A stretch of 64,000 nucleotides of DNA. Source: Bacteroidales bacterium (GTDB lineage: Bacteria; Bacteroidota; Bacteroidia; Bacteroidales; UBA10428). Below are positions 8,040 to 17,630 of this stretch, in pieces. Both the position numbers and the translations under genes were made by a program. Every line of letters begins with the position of its first letter. The first letter of the stretch is position 1. Location of the stretch: contig JAFGQZ010000023.1 of NCBI GenBank assembly GCA_016935435.1, positions 1 to 64,000 on the forward strand, read 5' to 3'. The notes under the pieces were generated by a model. The model saw nothing but the letters and a program-made list of their open reading frames with translations. It was not told the DNA's origin and did not search any database.

Positions 8040-11000
8040 ATGAAGAAAAATTACATTTCTTTCATTATTGTTGCACTGGCAGTATTGTTATCTGCCTTCG
8101 AGGCCCATGCCCAAATGCCATTGGGCAATGGTTTTAATGCAACCTGTTACAGGTGGTCCAATGAAATAAGGGACAGCATTAATAACCATTACAATTCCGG
8201 CGACAGGTTTGACCCGAGCAGGGTTCTTCCAACAGATTTCGATTTTATTTCTACTGCTACCCTCTTGGGCACGGCCCTTCACCCTATGGCCGATAACGGG
8301 CAGTTTGGGAGAAACCCCGGTGATAATTTTGCCGGTGTACTATCTGGCGATTGGGACAACTTTTCCATTGTTTACGATGGCTACATTCGCGGGCCGGTTA
8401 CCGGCGATGTAACTTTCTGGTTGAACTGCGACAATGGTTTTCGTTTAATTATTGGCAACGACACCGTAATTGACCATTGGATAAACGACTGGGAAATTGG
8501 CGTTGAAGGAGTATTCAGCATGGTCAAAGACCAGTTTTACCCCGTTAAGCTGGAGTATTTTGAGCACGGGGGCGGCGAAAGGTTTTGGTTCGACTGGTGG
8601 TGCGATGCCGCCGGAATGGGCCGACATGTTGTGCCTAAATTCGCCTGCTACACCGAAATTCCATCAGATAGGTTAACAGACACTTTAAACGGTTTGACTG
8701 GCACTTATTACGAGTTCTCTCAAAGGAGCCTCGATGCAACTGCTTCTTTAAACAGGGGCGATGCCATACACGACAGCGTAAATATCTTCGACGGAAATTT
8801 CTATGGTACAATAAACGACCTGGAGAAAGTAAACGAATTCAATATCAGGCAGATGCAGTATGTGCGGACTCAATTCCCTACAATTCCTAACCTCGATACC
8901 TGGGCAGCCCGCTATGAAGGTTTTATAAAAGTACCTGCCGATGGCAATTACTCTTTCTATGGTATGGCCGATAACGGTTTCAGGGTTTATCTTTCCGATT
9001 CATTAATTATCGACCAGTGGAAGAACGACTGGGATCAGCTCGACTCTACCCAAAGTTCGCTGACACTGAAAGCCGATACATTCTACAGTTTTAAAGTAGA
9101 GTTTGTTGAACTGGCTGGCGGAGAATACATTCAGATTTGGTGGGGCGAAAGTAACGCAACAAAAACCACCATTCCCAAATCGGCCTTGTTCACCCGTTTG
9201 CCAAGTACAGATACTACTCTTTCGGCACTAAGCGTGGGCAGCAAGAGCATTGCATTACAAGAGGGTGTATTTGAATATACCGCCAGGATTACAGCAGGTA
9301 CCGATTCTGCTGTTGTTGCAACGGCAACAAACTCTAATGCTGTTGTTACCATCAATAATGCTGCCTCAATACCAGGTGTTGCTACTGTGGTTGTGGTTTC
9401 AGAATCGTCCGACACAGCTACTTATACTATTAACATTGGCCTTGCTGCTACCGATGCAACACTTTCTTCATTATCGGTCGGTGAAACCAACATTGCCCTC
9501 GAAGCAGGTGTTTACGAATACAATGTTAAAATACTTAACGGTGCCGATTCAGCCTTAGTTGCTGTAACCAACGACACCAATGCCAGTGCAGTTGTTACCG
9601 ATATCGATACTTACCCGGGGGTTGCCACGGTAGTTGTTACTGCCGAAGATGGTGTTAGCTCGCTCACCTACACCGTAAATATCGATGTATTCTCCAGCAA
9701 CGCTACCTTATCGTCGTTGCACGTGGGTTCTAAAATTGTGCCCCTTGTAAACGGTGTGTTTACTTATAATGTAAGCGTGGCCGAAGGTGCCGATACTGCT
9801 TTGGTTGCTGTTACAACTAACGAAAACGCTTCTGTTGTAATTACCGATATTGCTTCTGTTCCGGGTTCAGCTACAGTTGTAGTTACTGCCGAAGACGGAA
9901 TAACAACAAACACTTATACTGTTAATATTTCCCGCAGCCTGGGCACCGATGCCACATTGTCTGTAATAATGGTTGGCGATTCGGTAATTGTTTGCGAAGA
10001 TGGCGTGCTAGAATATGAAATTACAGTTGGTTATGGTGCACCTGTTGAGGTTTCGGCCACCCTAAACAACGACAATGCCACCGCAGAAATAACTCAAATA
10101 TCAGGCACTTCGGGCACTGCAACAATAGTTGTTACTGCGCAGGACCAGTCCACTACCCTTACATATACTGTAATTATTGCTTCTGAGCCAAACAACGATG
10201 CCACACTGTCAACATTGGCCGTTGGAGATGCCCCGGTTACACTGGTTAGCGGCACATATACTTATAATGTTGAGATTGCAAGGGGTGCAACATCGGCCCT
10301 TACCGCTACAACAACCGATGCTGCTGCTAATGCTGTAATTACCAATGCCACAGCTATACCCGGAACCGCCACAGTATTGGTTACTGCCGACGATGGCTCA
10401 ACGCAGTTGGCCTATACGGTAAATATTTCCTATATTAAATGGACAGATGCCACGCTGGCAACATTGGCAGTTGGCGATGTCTCAGTTACTCTGGTTAGCG
10501 GCACATATACTTACAATATTGAGATTGCAAAAGGTGCTTCATCAGCATTGACGGCAACTACAACCGATACTGCTGCAAATGCTGTAATTACAAATGCAGG
10601 TGCCGTGCCTGGTGCGGGAACAGTTGTGGTTACTGCCGACGATGGAACAACACAGTTGACTTACACTGTTAACATTTCCTATATAAAATCAACCGATGCC
10701 ACACTGGCAAGCTTAAAGGTTGGCGACAGCACCATAGTGCTTGTAAACGGCACCTATGAATATACAATTGTAATTGGCCGGGAAGCTGGCTCTGATATTA
10801 CTGCTGTTACAACCGATGCTGCTGCTGATGCCGTAATTACACAGGCCGGCTCACTGCCGGGCAGCGGAAGTGTTGTTGTTACTGCCGAAGATGGCACAAC
10901 TAAGCTCACTTATACAGTGAATATTTCTGAACTGCCTTCGTCGGTTAATCCTGTAACACTGGCAAATGTTACGGTTTACCCCAACCCGGCGGGCACTACT

Positions 11001-11189
11001 CTCAATATTTCCAATGCCGAAAACTCGGTAGTGGAAATTTTCAATTCCAACGGGCAATTGGTGAAAAACATAAATGCTGGTGAGCCTAAGGAACCGATAA
11101 ACATCGATGCATTTGAAGCCGGGCTGTACATTGTTGTTGTAAAATCTGGCAACCAAAACAGAACCTTCAAAATTAGCATTGATAACTAA
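8040..11189 (+). CDS. Secreted PA14 x2 / cadherin-like beta-sandwich x7 protein with T9SS sorting domain
   Basis: 1049 residues, exported (signal MKKNYISFIIVALAVLLSAF...AQ). Two PA14-type modules (about 30-200 and 225-390) share the pattern VYDGYI...DNGFRLIIGNDTVIDHWINDW and FRVYLSDSLIIDQW. PA14 modules commonly bind glycans. Seven tandem cadherin-like beta-sandwich repeats of about 80 residues follow (DNA 9207-about 10945). Each starts TDATLS-L-VG and ends VVVTAEDG--LTYTVNIS. A T9SS type A domain closes the protein (VYPNPAGTTLNIS to ISIDN). No enzyme domain is visible. It is the first gene facing the HTCS and precedes susC, so a surface glycan-binding or adhesive role in locus A is likely. 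Repeats 5 and 6 are very similar at DNA level, suggesting recent duplication. Confidence 0.88.
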   Translation: MKKNYISFIIVALAVLLSAFEAHAQMPLGNGFNATCYRWSNEIRDSINNHYNSGDRFDPSRVLPTDFDFISTATLLGTALHPMADNGQFGRNPGDNFAGVLSGDWDNFSIVYDGYIRGPVTGDVTFWLNCDNGFRLIIGNDTVIDHWINDWEIGVEGVFSMVKDQFYPVKLEYFEHGGGERFWFDWWCDAAGMGRHVVPKFACYTEIPSDRLTDTLNGLTGTYYEFSQRSLDATASLNRGDAIHDSVNIFDGNFYGTINDLEKVNEFNIRQMQYVRTQFPTIPNLDTWAARYEGFIKVPADGNYSFYGMADNGFRVYLSDSLIIDQWKNDWDQLDSTQSSLTLKADTFYSFKVEFVELAGGEYIQIWWGESNATKTTIPKSALFTRLPSTDTTLSALSVGSKSIALQEGVFEYTARITAGTDSAVVATATNSNAVVTINNAASIPGVATVVVVSESSDTATYTINIGLAATDATLSSLSVGETNIALEAGVYEYNVKILNGADSALVAVTNDTNASAVVTDIDTYPGVATVVVTAEDGVSSLTYTVNIDVFSSNATLSSLHVGSKIVPLVNGVFTYNVSVAEGADTALVAVTTNENASVVITDIASVPGSATVVVTAEDGITTNTYTVNISRSLGTDATLSVIMVGDSVIVCEDGVLEYEITVGYGAPVEVSATLNNDNATAEITQISGTSGTATIVVTAQDQSTTLTYTVIIASEPNNDATLSTLAVGDAPVTLVSGTYTYNVEIARGATSALTATTTDAAANAVITNATAIPGTATVLVTADDGSTQLAYTVNISYIKWTDATLATLAVGDVSVTLVSGTYTYNIEIAKGASSALTATTTDTAANAVITNAGAVPGAGTVVVTADDGTTQLTYTVNISYIKSTDATLASLKVGDSTIVLVNGTYEYTIVIGREAGSDITAVTTDAAADAVITQAGSLPGSGSVVVTAEDGTTKLTYTVNISELPSSVNPVTLANVTVYPNPAGTTLNISNAENSVVEIFNSNGQLVKNINAGEPKEPINIDAFEAGLYIVVVKSGNQNRTFKISIDN

Positions 11190-11207
11190 ACCAACCCTGT
11201 GCATAAT

Positions 11208-11233
11208 TAAGGCCGGGCTTTAGCCCGGCCTTA
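11208..11233 (+). terminator. Hairpin after the PA14/cadherin-like gene
   Basis: TAAGGCCGGGC (11208-11218), four-base loop, then the exact complement GCCCGGCCTTA (11223-11233), 18 bp after the stop codon. The downstream T-tract is weak (TTATCT), so termination may be partial or the hairpin may stabilise the transcript end. Confidence 0.65.
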
Positions 11234-11465
11234 TCTCCAAAGCTTCATTGCGTTTGTCACATTAAGCGACAAAACAGTATGTAATTACGACAAAAAAACA
11301 TGCGGCCCGAGGTTGTTTCGTGGCAACTGTTTAGCTTTAGTTACATAAGCTTAGGGCTTTTAATCAATGTTAGTGCATACAGGAAGGGATATCCAAGTCA
11401 TATTTCCGGCACATTTTGAACAAACTTGCTGTTTTTTTGAACAATTGTGCCCGGTTGTTTAACCC

Positions 11466-11606
11466 ACTAAAACATATTTTTAGTAACTTTTATAATAGTA
11501 TAGGATTACTAACCAATAAATAACTCAAACATGTTCCACAAAAACAATTATTTCGGTTTGCCATAAATCGGCAAAACAGTTGGCAGGGTTTACTTTTATA
11601 TAGTAT
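11466..11606 (+). promoter_or_regulatory. Candidate promoter/operator region upstream of susC
   Basis: The 488-bp gap 11190-11677 has no gene. It holds an inverted repeat ACTAAAA-CATAT-TTTTAGT (11466-11484). Two related copies of ACTTTTATA(A)TAGTAT lie about 105 bp apart, at 11486-11501 and 11592-11606. TAACTTTT at 11484-11491 resembles the Bacteroidota -7 box TAnnTTTG except for the last base. The second copy includes TTACTTTTAT, identical to the right arm of the 7877-7899 repeat. It probably contains the susC promoter and regulator sites; the exact start site is not determinable here. Confidence 0.4.
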
Positions 11607-11677
11607 TTCCACCGAGCAATGCACCAACTGTATTATTATTATCAATTCACATTTTTTCATAACCCTAATAAATTAAT

Positions 11678-14600
11678 ATGAAAAGAAGATTATTAGAAAA
11701 AGGATCATTATGGCTGCATTCCAATTGGAACAGCCTTCTGAGGCAAGGTATTGCCATGCTGCTTGCACTGTTTGTCAGCGCAGCTTATGCCGCCGGCGAA
11801 CCGGGCAATGCCCGCGAAAAGTCCGGTAAATCGGCCCATCAACAGGAAATTACTGTTTCGGGTGTTGTTACAGATGCTTCAACAAACGAGCCGCTTCCCG
11901 GTGTAAACATAATGGTTGAGGGCACTGTTAAGGGCGTTGTTACCGATATCGACGGAAAATTCGAAATTAGCGTTAGCCCCCAGTCGGTACTTCTGGTTTC
12001 GTATATGGGCTATTTAACCGAAAAGGTTATGGTAACAAACGAAACCTTTATTGAAGTTCAGCTTGTTCCCGACCTCACTGTGCTCGACGAAGTAGTGGTT
12101 GTTGGTTACGGTACGGCCCGTAAGGGGAACATTACCGGTTCGGTTGCTTCGGTTACAAGCAAAGATATTGAAAGGGTTCCTGCCATCACAACCAGCGGCC
12201 TTCTGGCCGGTAAAGTTGCCGGGTTGTCTTATCGGAAGGCTGAGGGGCGGCCAGGTTCAACAGCCGAAATTCAGGTTCGAAATATGGGCAACCCCCTGTA
12301 TATTATTGATGGGGTACAAAAAGATGCAGGGCAGTTTAATAACCTTGCTCCGGGAGATATAGAAAGTATTTCGGTGCTTAAAGATGCCTCAGCGACTATT
12401 TATGGTTCCAGGGCTGCCAATGGCGTAATTATTGTTACAACAAAAAAGGGGCGGTTAGATTCGAAAAATACTATAAGCCTAAATACATATTATGGTGTTC
12501 AAAACTGGACCCGTTTTCCCCGAGGTGTCGATGCTTATAGATGGCAGCTTGGCAAAGTGGAGTCTGACGTGAACGAAGGCCGTGCAGCACAGCTAACACC
12601 CGAGCAGCTCGAACTGTGGCGCCAGGGCCAGAAGCTGAGCGATAACCCTGCAGAAGATTACCGCAGTTTCGACTGGTACGATTTTATTGTAGAGAAAAAC
12701 TTCCCCGTGGCCAGTTTAAATGTTAATGCCACCGGCGGTACAGAAAATACCAACTACTACATTTCGGTTTCGCGCCTCAACGAAGATGGGTCATTTAAAG
12801 ACCGGAACTTTAATCGTACCAACATACAGTCGAACATCGAAACCAAGGTTGCCAACCGTTTAAAGTTTGGCATGCAGCTGAATGGCCGCGTTGAAACCCG
12901 CCAACAGCCAGGGATTCCTGGTCACGACGATTACTGGGGCCCCCGTTTTGCCCTCTTCCGCAACAGGCCCACCGAAAGGGCCTATGCCAATGACAACCCC
13001 GATTATCCACTCAACATTGGCCACAATGCTGAACAATATTCTATTCTGAACTACGATATTTCGGGCTACTGGAAAGAAGACTGGCGGGTAATGCAAACCG
13101 TGTTCAATGCCGAATACGACCTTCCGGTTAAAGGCCTGACCGCCCGTGGTATGTACTCGTATTATTTTGCCGACCGCTTGTTAAACGGGCACGAATATAC
13201 CTACGACGTTTACACCTACGACCACATTAACCAGGAGTACAACATTACCGGCGGAAGCTCTAACCCATGGAGGGAGCGTGGATACAGAAAAGTAATTGAA
13301 AATGTTACCCAGGCACAACTCAATTATGTTAATACTTTCTCTAATAACCATAACATTAATGCAACAATGGTTTATGAGCGTATTGAACGTAAGGATATCG
13401 AACAATACCAACATGCTGTACCAACAGCCAATGCTTTGAAACTGATTGAGTTTGACGATATGGACAATTTGGATTACCGCGATTCGGAATATGAAGAAGC
13501 CCGCGTAGGTTATGTTGGCCGTTTGAACTATAATTACCGTGAAAAATATCTTGTTACTTTTGGAGGTCGCTATGATGGATCATGGAAATTTCCTGCCGGT
13601 AAGCGCTGGGGCTTTTTCCCTTCAGTTTCTGCCGGATGGAAAATTTCAGGCGAAAACTTTTTTAGTGAAAACGTAAGTAGTAGTATAATAACCGATCTTA
13701 AATTCCGGGCATCGTATGGCAAACTTGGTGACGACGATGTGGGAATTGGCGCTTTTGATCATGTTCCGGGTTATACATACGGAGGGGGTGTTTCTACCTC
13801 GGTTTACGATGGACAGGTATATTATGGAGCACGCAACAGGGAAGTTACAAATAACCTTTCGTGGTACACCAGTATCATGAAAAATATTGGTGCCGATTAT
13901 GTTTTGTTCAACGGGAAACTGGACGGAAGCATTGAATACTTCCATCGTTTACGCGAGGGTTTGAGGGCCCAGCGCAGGGATATTGTCTTGCCTGATGAGC
14001 TGGGGTATCCGTTACAGCAGGAAAATCTCGAAAAAGACCAGGTTTCGGGTTGGGAAACCCTTCTGAATTACCACACTAAAATTGGAGAATTAAAGGTAGA
14101 TATTGGAACGAATTTTGGCTATGCACGCAGGAAATGGATAGAATCGTATAAGCCAGAATTTGACAATTCACTCGATTATTACCGACATGGCAGTGAAGGC
14201 CGTTATACCGATATAATCTGGGGCTATCAGGTAATAGGGCAGTTCCAGTCGATGGACGAAATCAGGGCTTATGAGGTGGAAATCGACAATAACGGAAACA
14301 GATCGTTGTTGCCTGGCGATTTTATTTACAAAGATGTTAACGGCGATAAAAAAATCGACTCAAAAGACGAACGACCCATTGGTTATGGCGCTGTTAGAAC
14401 CCCGCTTATGAACTTTGGCTTAAATACGGCATTTAGCTGGAAAAATTTCGACGCTTATATCGATTTCTCAGGGGCTGCCGGTTATACCTACATTGCCGAC
14501 TGGGAAATGCGCTGGCCATACCAGAACGGGGGAAACCTGCTGGAAGGCATGTTTGAGTCGCGCTGGCACAGGGCAGACCCCTACGATATCAACAGCGAAT

Positions 14601-14914
14601 GGATAGCTGGCGATAACCCTCCCCTGAGGTTCAATAACGGGGGGCACAGCAATTACAACAAAAACTCCGATTGGTGGAGCACCAATGTTCGATATTTGCG
14701 TTTACGTACTTTTGAGGTGGGCTATTCCTTGCCAAAAACATTTCTGAATAGGATTAAAATGCAGCAGTTTAGGATTTACGCAAATTCCTACAACCTGTTT
14801 TCGTTCGATAATTTGAAAAAGAAATACAATATCGACCCGGAAATTGGCGATGGAAACGGACTTCAATACCCTCAACACCGTATTTTTAACCTGGGGCTTA
14901 ATGTTACATTCTAA
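11678..14914 (+). CDS. SusC/RagA-family TonB-dependent outer-membrane transporter
   Basis: 1078 residues. After an N-terminal export signal (AMLLALFVSAAYAA) comes a carboxypeptidase-D-like domain (VSGVVTDASTNEPLPGVNI, IDGKFEISV). Next are the TonB box-like LDEVVVVGYGTARK, a plug domain (NPLYIIDGV, DIESISVLKDASATIYGSRA, GVIIVTTKKG) and a C-terminal 22-strand barrel ending in NVTF. This is the standard SusC architecture and length. It imports oligosaccharides across the outer membrane using TonB/ExbBD energy, with the SusD partner as lid. The susD gene begins 18 bp downstream, so they form an operon. The substrate is not readable from the sequence; the surrounding GH2, sulfatase and GH5-like genes indicate a sulfated beta-glycan. 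Confidence 0.96.
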   Translation: MKRRLLEKGSLWLHSNWNSLLRQGIAMLLALFVSAAYAAGEPGNAREKSGKSAHQQEITVSGVVTDASTNEPLPGVNIMVEGTVKGVVTDIDGKFEISVSPQSVLLVSYMGYLTEKVMVTNETFIEVQLVPDLTVLDEVVVVGYGTARKGNITGSVASVTSKDIERVPAITTSGLLAGKVAGLSYRKAEGRPGSTAEIQVRNMGNPLYIIDGVQKDAGQFNNLAPGDIESISVLKDASATIYGSRAANGVIIVTTKKGRLDSKNTISLNTYYGVQNWTRFPRGVDAYRWQLGKVESDVNEGRAAQLTPEQLELWRQGQKLSDNPAEDYRSFDWYDFIVEKNFPVASLNVNATGGTENTNYYISVSRLNEDGSFKDRNFNRTNIQSNIETKVANRLKFGMQLNGRVETRQQPGIPGHDDYWGPRFALFRNRPTERAYANDNPDYPLNIGHNAEQYSILNYDISGYWKEDWRVMQTVFNAEYDLPVKGLTARGMYSYYFADRLLNGHEYTYDVYTYDHINQEYNITGGSSNPWRERGYRKVIENVTQAQLNYVNTFSNNHNINATMVYERIERKDIEQYQHAVPTANALKLIEFDDMDNLDYRDSEYEEARVGYVGRLNYNYREKYLVTFGGRYDGSWKFPAGKRWGFFPSVSAGWKISGENFFSENVSSSIITDLKFRASYGKLGDDDVGIGAFDHVPGYTYGGGVSTSVYDGQVYYGARNREVTNNLSWYTSIMKNIGADYVLFNGKLDGSIEYFHRLREGLRAQRRDIVLPDELGYPLQQENLEKDQVSGWETLLNYHTKIGELKVDIGTNFGYARRKWIESYKPEFDNSLDYYRHGSEGRYTDIIWGYQVIGQFQSMDEIRAYEVEIDNNGNRSLLPGDFIYKDVNGDKKIDSKDERPIGYGAVRTPLMNFGLNTAFSWKNFDAYIDFSGAAGYTYIADWEMRWPYQNGGNLLEGMFESRWHRADPYDINSEWIAGDNPPLRFNNGGHSNYNKNSDWWSTNVRYLRLRTFEVGYSLPKTFLNRIKMQQFRIYANSYNLFSFDNLKKKYNIDPEIGDGNGLQYPQHRIFNLGLNVTF

Positions 14915-14932
14915 AATTAATTCTGAAGTATT

Positions 14933-16813
14933 ATGAAGAAATATATATTCATACTTTTATTGACCCCGCTGTTGTGGGGCTGTAACGATGAGGAGTTCCT
15001 CAGCAGGGAGCCGAAGAATGTTCTCTCAACCGACTTATTGTTTAATGACAAAGAGCTTGTTAAAAGCGTACTGGCTGATTTGTATGACAGGCAAATCGAT
15101 TTTCAACGGGTTGACCGCTGGTGGGAATACGCCAATTTCGATTATGCTTTTGCATCGGCCAATGGCGATTACTGGAGGCACAAACAACTCGATTATCCCT
15201 ACGACTGGTGGCGCAATTGGGACTATACCTATGTACGTCATATAAACCTATACATAGAGCGCATAAAAAACGCAACCGGCTTAAGTGAGGAAGACTACAT
15301 TCGTTATAATGCCGAAGGAAGGTTTTTAAGGGCGGTTTGTTATTTCGAACTGGTAAAAAGAATGGGCGGGGTCCCGTTAATTCTTGAATCGCTTACCTAC
15401 GATTACAGCGGCGATGCCTCTTATTTGCAATATGCGCGTTCTACCGAAAAAGAAGTGTATGATTGGGTTTTAGCGGAGCTCGATTCAATTAAGAATGACC
15501 TCCCAAGCAAAATCGACATAAAATCGGCTGCAACTAAGGGGGCTGCCATAGCGCTTAAATCAAGAGTAGCATTGTATGCTGCATCTATTGCTAAATATGG
15601 CGCTACTACGCCCGAAGTATCCTTACCGGGTGGCGAAGTGGGCATTCCATTATCGAATGCAAACATATATTACCAGATAGCGCTTGATGCCGTTGAAGAA
15701 CTGGAAAGTTTAAAGCTATACAGCTTGTTTAATCAGGAGTCTGATCCTTCAGAGAACTTTGCAAAGTTGTTCCTGACTAAAAACAACAACTCCGAATTAA
15801 TCTGGATAAAGGACTTTTCACTTGAATACCGTTACCACGGATTTACGCTCGACAATTCGCCGCTTACATCTTCGGAAGAGGGCACTACCGGTGGAAGGCT
15901 GAACCCCTCGTTAAACTTTGTGCAGTCGTTCGAACTGCTCGATAACAGCTTTGCCCCTTATCGCACCAACGATGAAGTTACCGGCGACTTTATTTACTAC
16001 GATAACCCCGGCGACATATTCGCCAACCGCGATCCACGCCTTGCCGGCACAGTTTTGCTTCCCGGCATGAGCTTTAAGGGCAAACCCGTTGATATTATGG
16101 CCGGCTACCTCACACCTGATGAAAACGGCGATTATATCGATGTTGTTACGGCAGCAAAACCTGGAGCATTAGCAAAAATTGGCGATACAACCCTAAAGGT
16201 TGTTGGCAACGATGGCCCTATCGACGGCTACGAGTTTACCGCCCAAACCGGCTTCTATGCCCGCAAGTTCTTAGACCCAACCATTGGTTCGGCCCGTATT
16301 GGTACCCAGAGCGATGTGGCATGGCCCCGCCTGCGTTTTGCCGAAGTGCTTTTAAATGGTGCCGAAGCAGCTTTCGAACTGGGGCAAACCGATGTGGCAC
16401 TGGGCTATATCAACCGTGTACGCGAAAGGGCAGGCTTTGAAATTCCGCTCGAAGCAGACGATTTAACTTTCGACCGCATTGTGCACGAACGAAATGTGGA
16501 ACTTGCTTTCGAAGACCATCACCTTTGGGACATGAAACGCTGGAGGCTGGCTCACATTGTATGGGACGGTATGGACAACGAGCTTACCACAAACCCTCTG
16601 CCGGCAGCCCAGTCGAGCACCCGTCCATTCGGGCTTATACCCTACCGTATTTACGATCCGGGCAGCCCAAACCACCTCAAATGGGTTTTCAAAAAGGTTT
16701 TGCCAACAAGTGTTACACAGCCACATAGGTTCAGGCTGGGCAATTACTATTCGCAAATTGCCGATGATGTTATCAGCCATAACCCCAAACTTGTGAGAAA
16801 CCCCAATCAATAA
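14933..16813 (+). CDS. SusD/RagB-family surface glycan-binding lipoprotein
   Basis: 626 residues. Lipoprotein signal MKKYIFILLLTPLLWGC, with NDEE after the Cys, the acidic context that exports Bacteroidota lipoproteins to the cell surface. The N-terminal SusD-like part carries TPR-like helices (YNAEGRFLRAVCYFELVKRMGGVPLI). The C-terminal RagB/SusD part has WPRLRFAEVLLNGAEAAFEL, NRVRERAGF and ERNVELAFEDHHLWDMKRW, all conserved in the family. It forms the hinged lid over the SusC barrel encoded immediately upstream and captures the oligosaccharide at the cell surface. Confidence 0.96.
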   Translation: MKKYIFILLLTPLLWGCNDEEFLSREPKNVLSTDLLFNDKELVKSVLADLYDRQIDFQRVDRWWEYANFDYAFASANGDYWRHKQLDYPYDWWRNWDYTYVRHINLYIERIKNATGLSEEDYIRYNAEGRFLRAVCYFELVKRMGGVPLILESLTYDYSGDASYLQYARSTEKEVYDWVLAELDSIKNDLPSKIDIKSAATKGAAIALKSRVALYAASIAKYGATTPEVSLPGGEVGIPLSNANIYYQIALDAVEELESLKLYSLFNQESDPSENFAKLFLTKNNNSELIWIKDFSLEYRYHGFTLDNSPLTSSEEGTTGGRLNPSLNFVQSFELLDNSFAPYRTNDEVTGDFIYYDNPGDIFANRDPRLAGTVLLPGMSFKGKPVDIMAGYLTPDENGDYIDVVTAAKPGALAKIGDTTLKVVGNDGPIDGYEFTAQTGFYARKFLDPTIGSARIGTQSDVAWPRLRFAEVLLNGAEAAFELGQTDVALGYINRVRERAGFEIPLEADDLTFDRIVHERNVELAFEDHHLWDMKRWRLAHIVWDGMDNELTTNPLPAAQSSTRPFGLIPYRIYDPGSPNHLKWVFKKVLPTSVTQPHRFRLGNYYSQIADDVISHNPKLVRNPNQ

Positions 16814-16834
16814 TTAAAATTAAATCAGACAATT

Positions 16835-17539
16835 ATGAGAATATCATATATAATTGGATTACTGGTGCTGCTTTTGACAGCATGTGAGTACGATAATTTC
16901 GATGCCCCCGAATCGAAATTCACGGGGTCGATAACCTACAACGGCACCCCTCTTGGTTTTGCCTCGGGCGATGTGTTTTTCAGGCTTTGGGAAATTGGCG
17001 ACTGGCCAACCCCGGCGCCTATTGAAGTGCTGGTTGCACAAGACGGTTCGTTTTCTGCCCTTTTGTTCGATGCCGAATACAAACTTATTATTCCGGCCGA
17101 CGGGCAGAACCCATTTATTAGCAATACAAACCCCGAAACCAGTTCCGATACAATTATTGTGAAAATTTCGGGTAGCAAAAAAATGGATATCGAGGTGTTG
17201 CCGTACTACATTATTAACAATGTCAGCTACACAACATCGGGCGCCCAGGTGAGCGCAACATGCAGTGTTTCGAAAATAAATACAGGCGCCACAGCCCGCG
17301 ATATTGCCAATGTGACCCTGCTAATCGGCGACACACAGTTTGTTAGCAATTCGCGCAATATTGGCAAAGCTTCGGTTACGGGTGCAGGCATTACCGACAT
17401 GGGCAATATTCCATTAAAAGTTACCATTAACAAGCCCAAGGTTAACCAAACCGAATTTTACGCCCGCATAGGCGTACAAATTTCCGGTGTAACCGATTTG
17501 GTTTATTCCCCTGTAACAAAGGTTACTGTTCAGTTCTAG
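16835..17539 (+). CDS. DUF3823-type lipoprotein of the Sus operon
   Basis: 234 residues. Signal MRISYIIGLLVLLLTAC followed by EYDNFD, a surface-lipoprotein context. An N-terminal beta-sandwich (FTGSITYNGTPLGFASGDVFFRLWE) looks like a carboxypeptidase-regulatory fold. A second beta domain follows (NVSYTTSGAQVSATCSVSKI to TKVTVQF). This matches the DUF3823 family, habitually found right after susD; function unproven, probably surface glycan binding. It starts 21 bp after susD and is followed by a strong hairpin, so susC-susD-DUF3823 look like one transcript. Confidence 0.85.
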   Translation: MRISYIIGLLVLLLTACEYDNFDAPESKFTGSITYNGTPLGFASGDVFFRLWEIGDWPTPAPIEVLVAQDGSFSALLFDAEYKLIIPADGQNPFISNTNPETSSDTIIVKISGSKKMDIEVLPYYIINNVSYTTSGAQVSATCSVSKINTGATARDIANVTLLIGDTQFVSNSRNIGKASVTGAGITDMGNIPLKVTINKPKVNQTEFYARIGVQISGVTDLVYSPVTKVTVQF

Positions 17540-17560
17540 GGTTATTATTACACTATAGCT

Positions 17561-17596
17561 AACTGCCCCGGACAATTTTGTCACGGGGCAGTTTTA
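17561..17596 (+). terminator. Rho-independent terminator after susC-susD-DUF3823
   Basis: AACTGCCCCG (17561-17570) pairs with CGGGGCAGTT (17584-17593), and GACA/TGTC extends the stem inward. It is followed by TTTTAAA. It ends the Sus operon and separates it from the GH2 gene. Confidence 0.8.
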
Positions 17597-17602
17597 AACC
17601 CT

Positions 17603-17619
17603 ATAAAAGTAATTTATAC
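17603..17619 (+). promoter_or_regulatory. Copy of the ATAAAAGT motif before the GH2 gene
   Basis: ATAAAAGTAATTTATAC matches the left arm and spacer of the 7877 repeat (ATAAAAGTAATTTTTAC) at 16 of 17 bases. It lies 12 bp before the start codon and just after the preceding terminator, so GH2 seems to begin a new transcript. It could be an operator or a promoter element; not separable by eye. Confidence 0.4.
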
Positions 17620-17630
17620 CTGTAATAAGC

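Noticed and set aside
9207-10945. Tandem repetition suggestive of a CRISPR or satellite array
   Set aside because: The period is about 246 bp, in frame, and encodes seven cadherin-like protein repeats.
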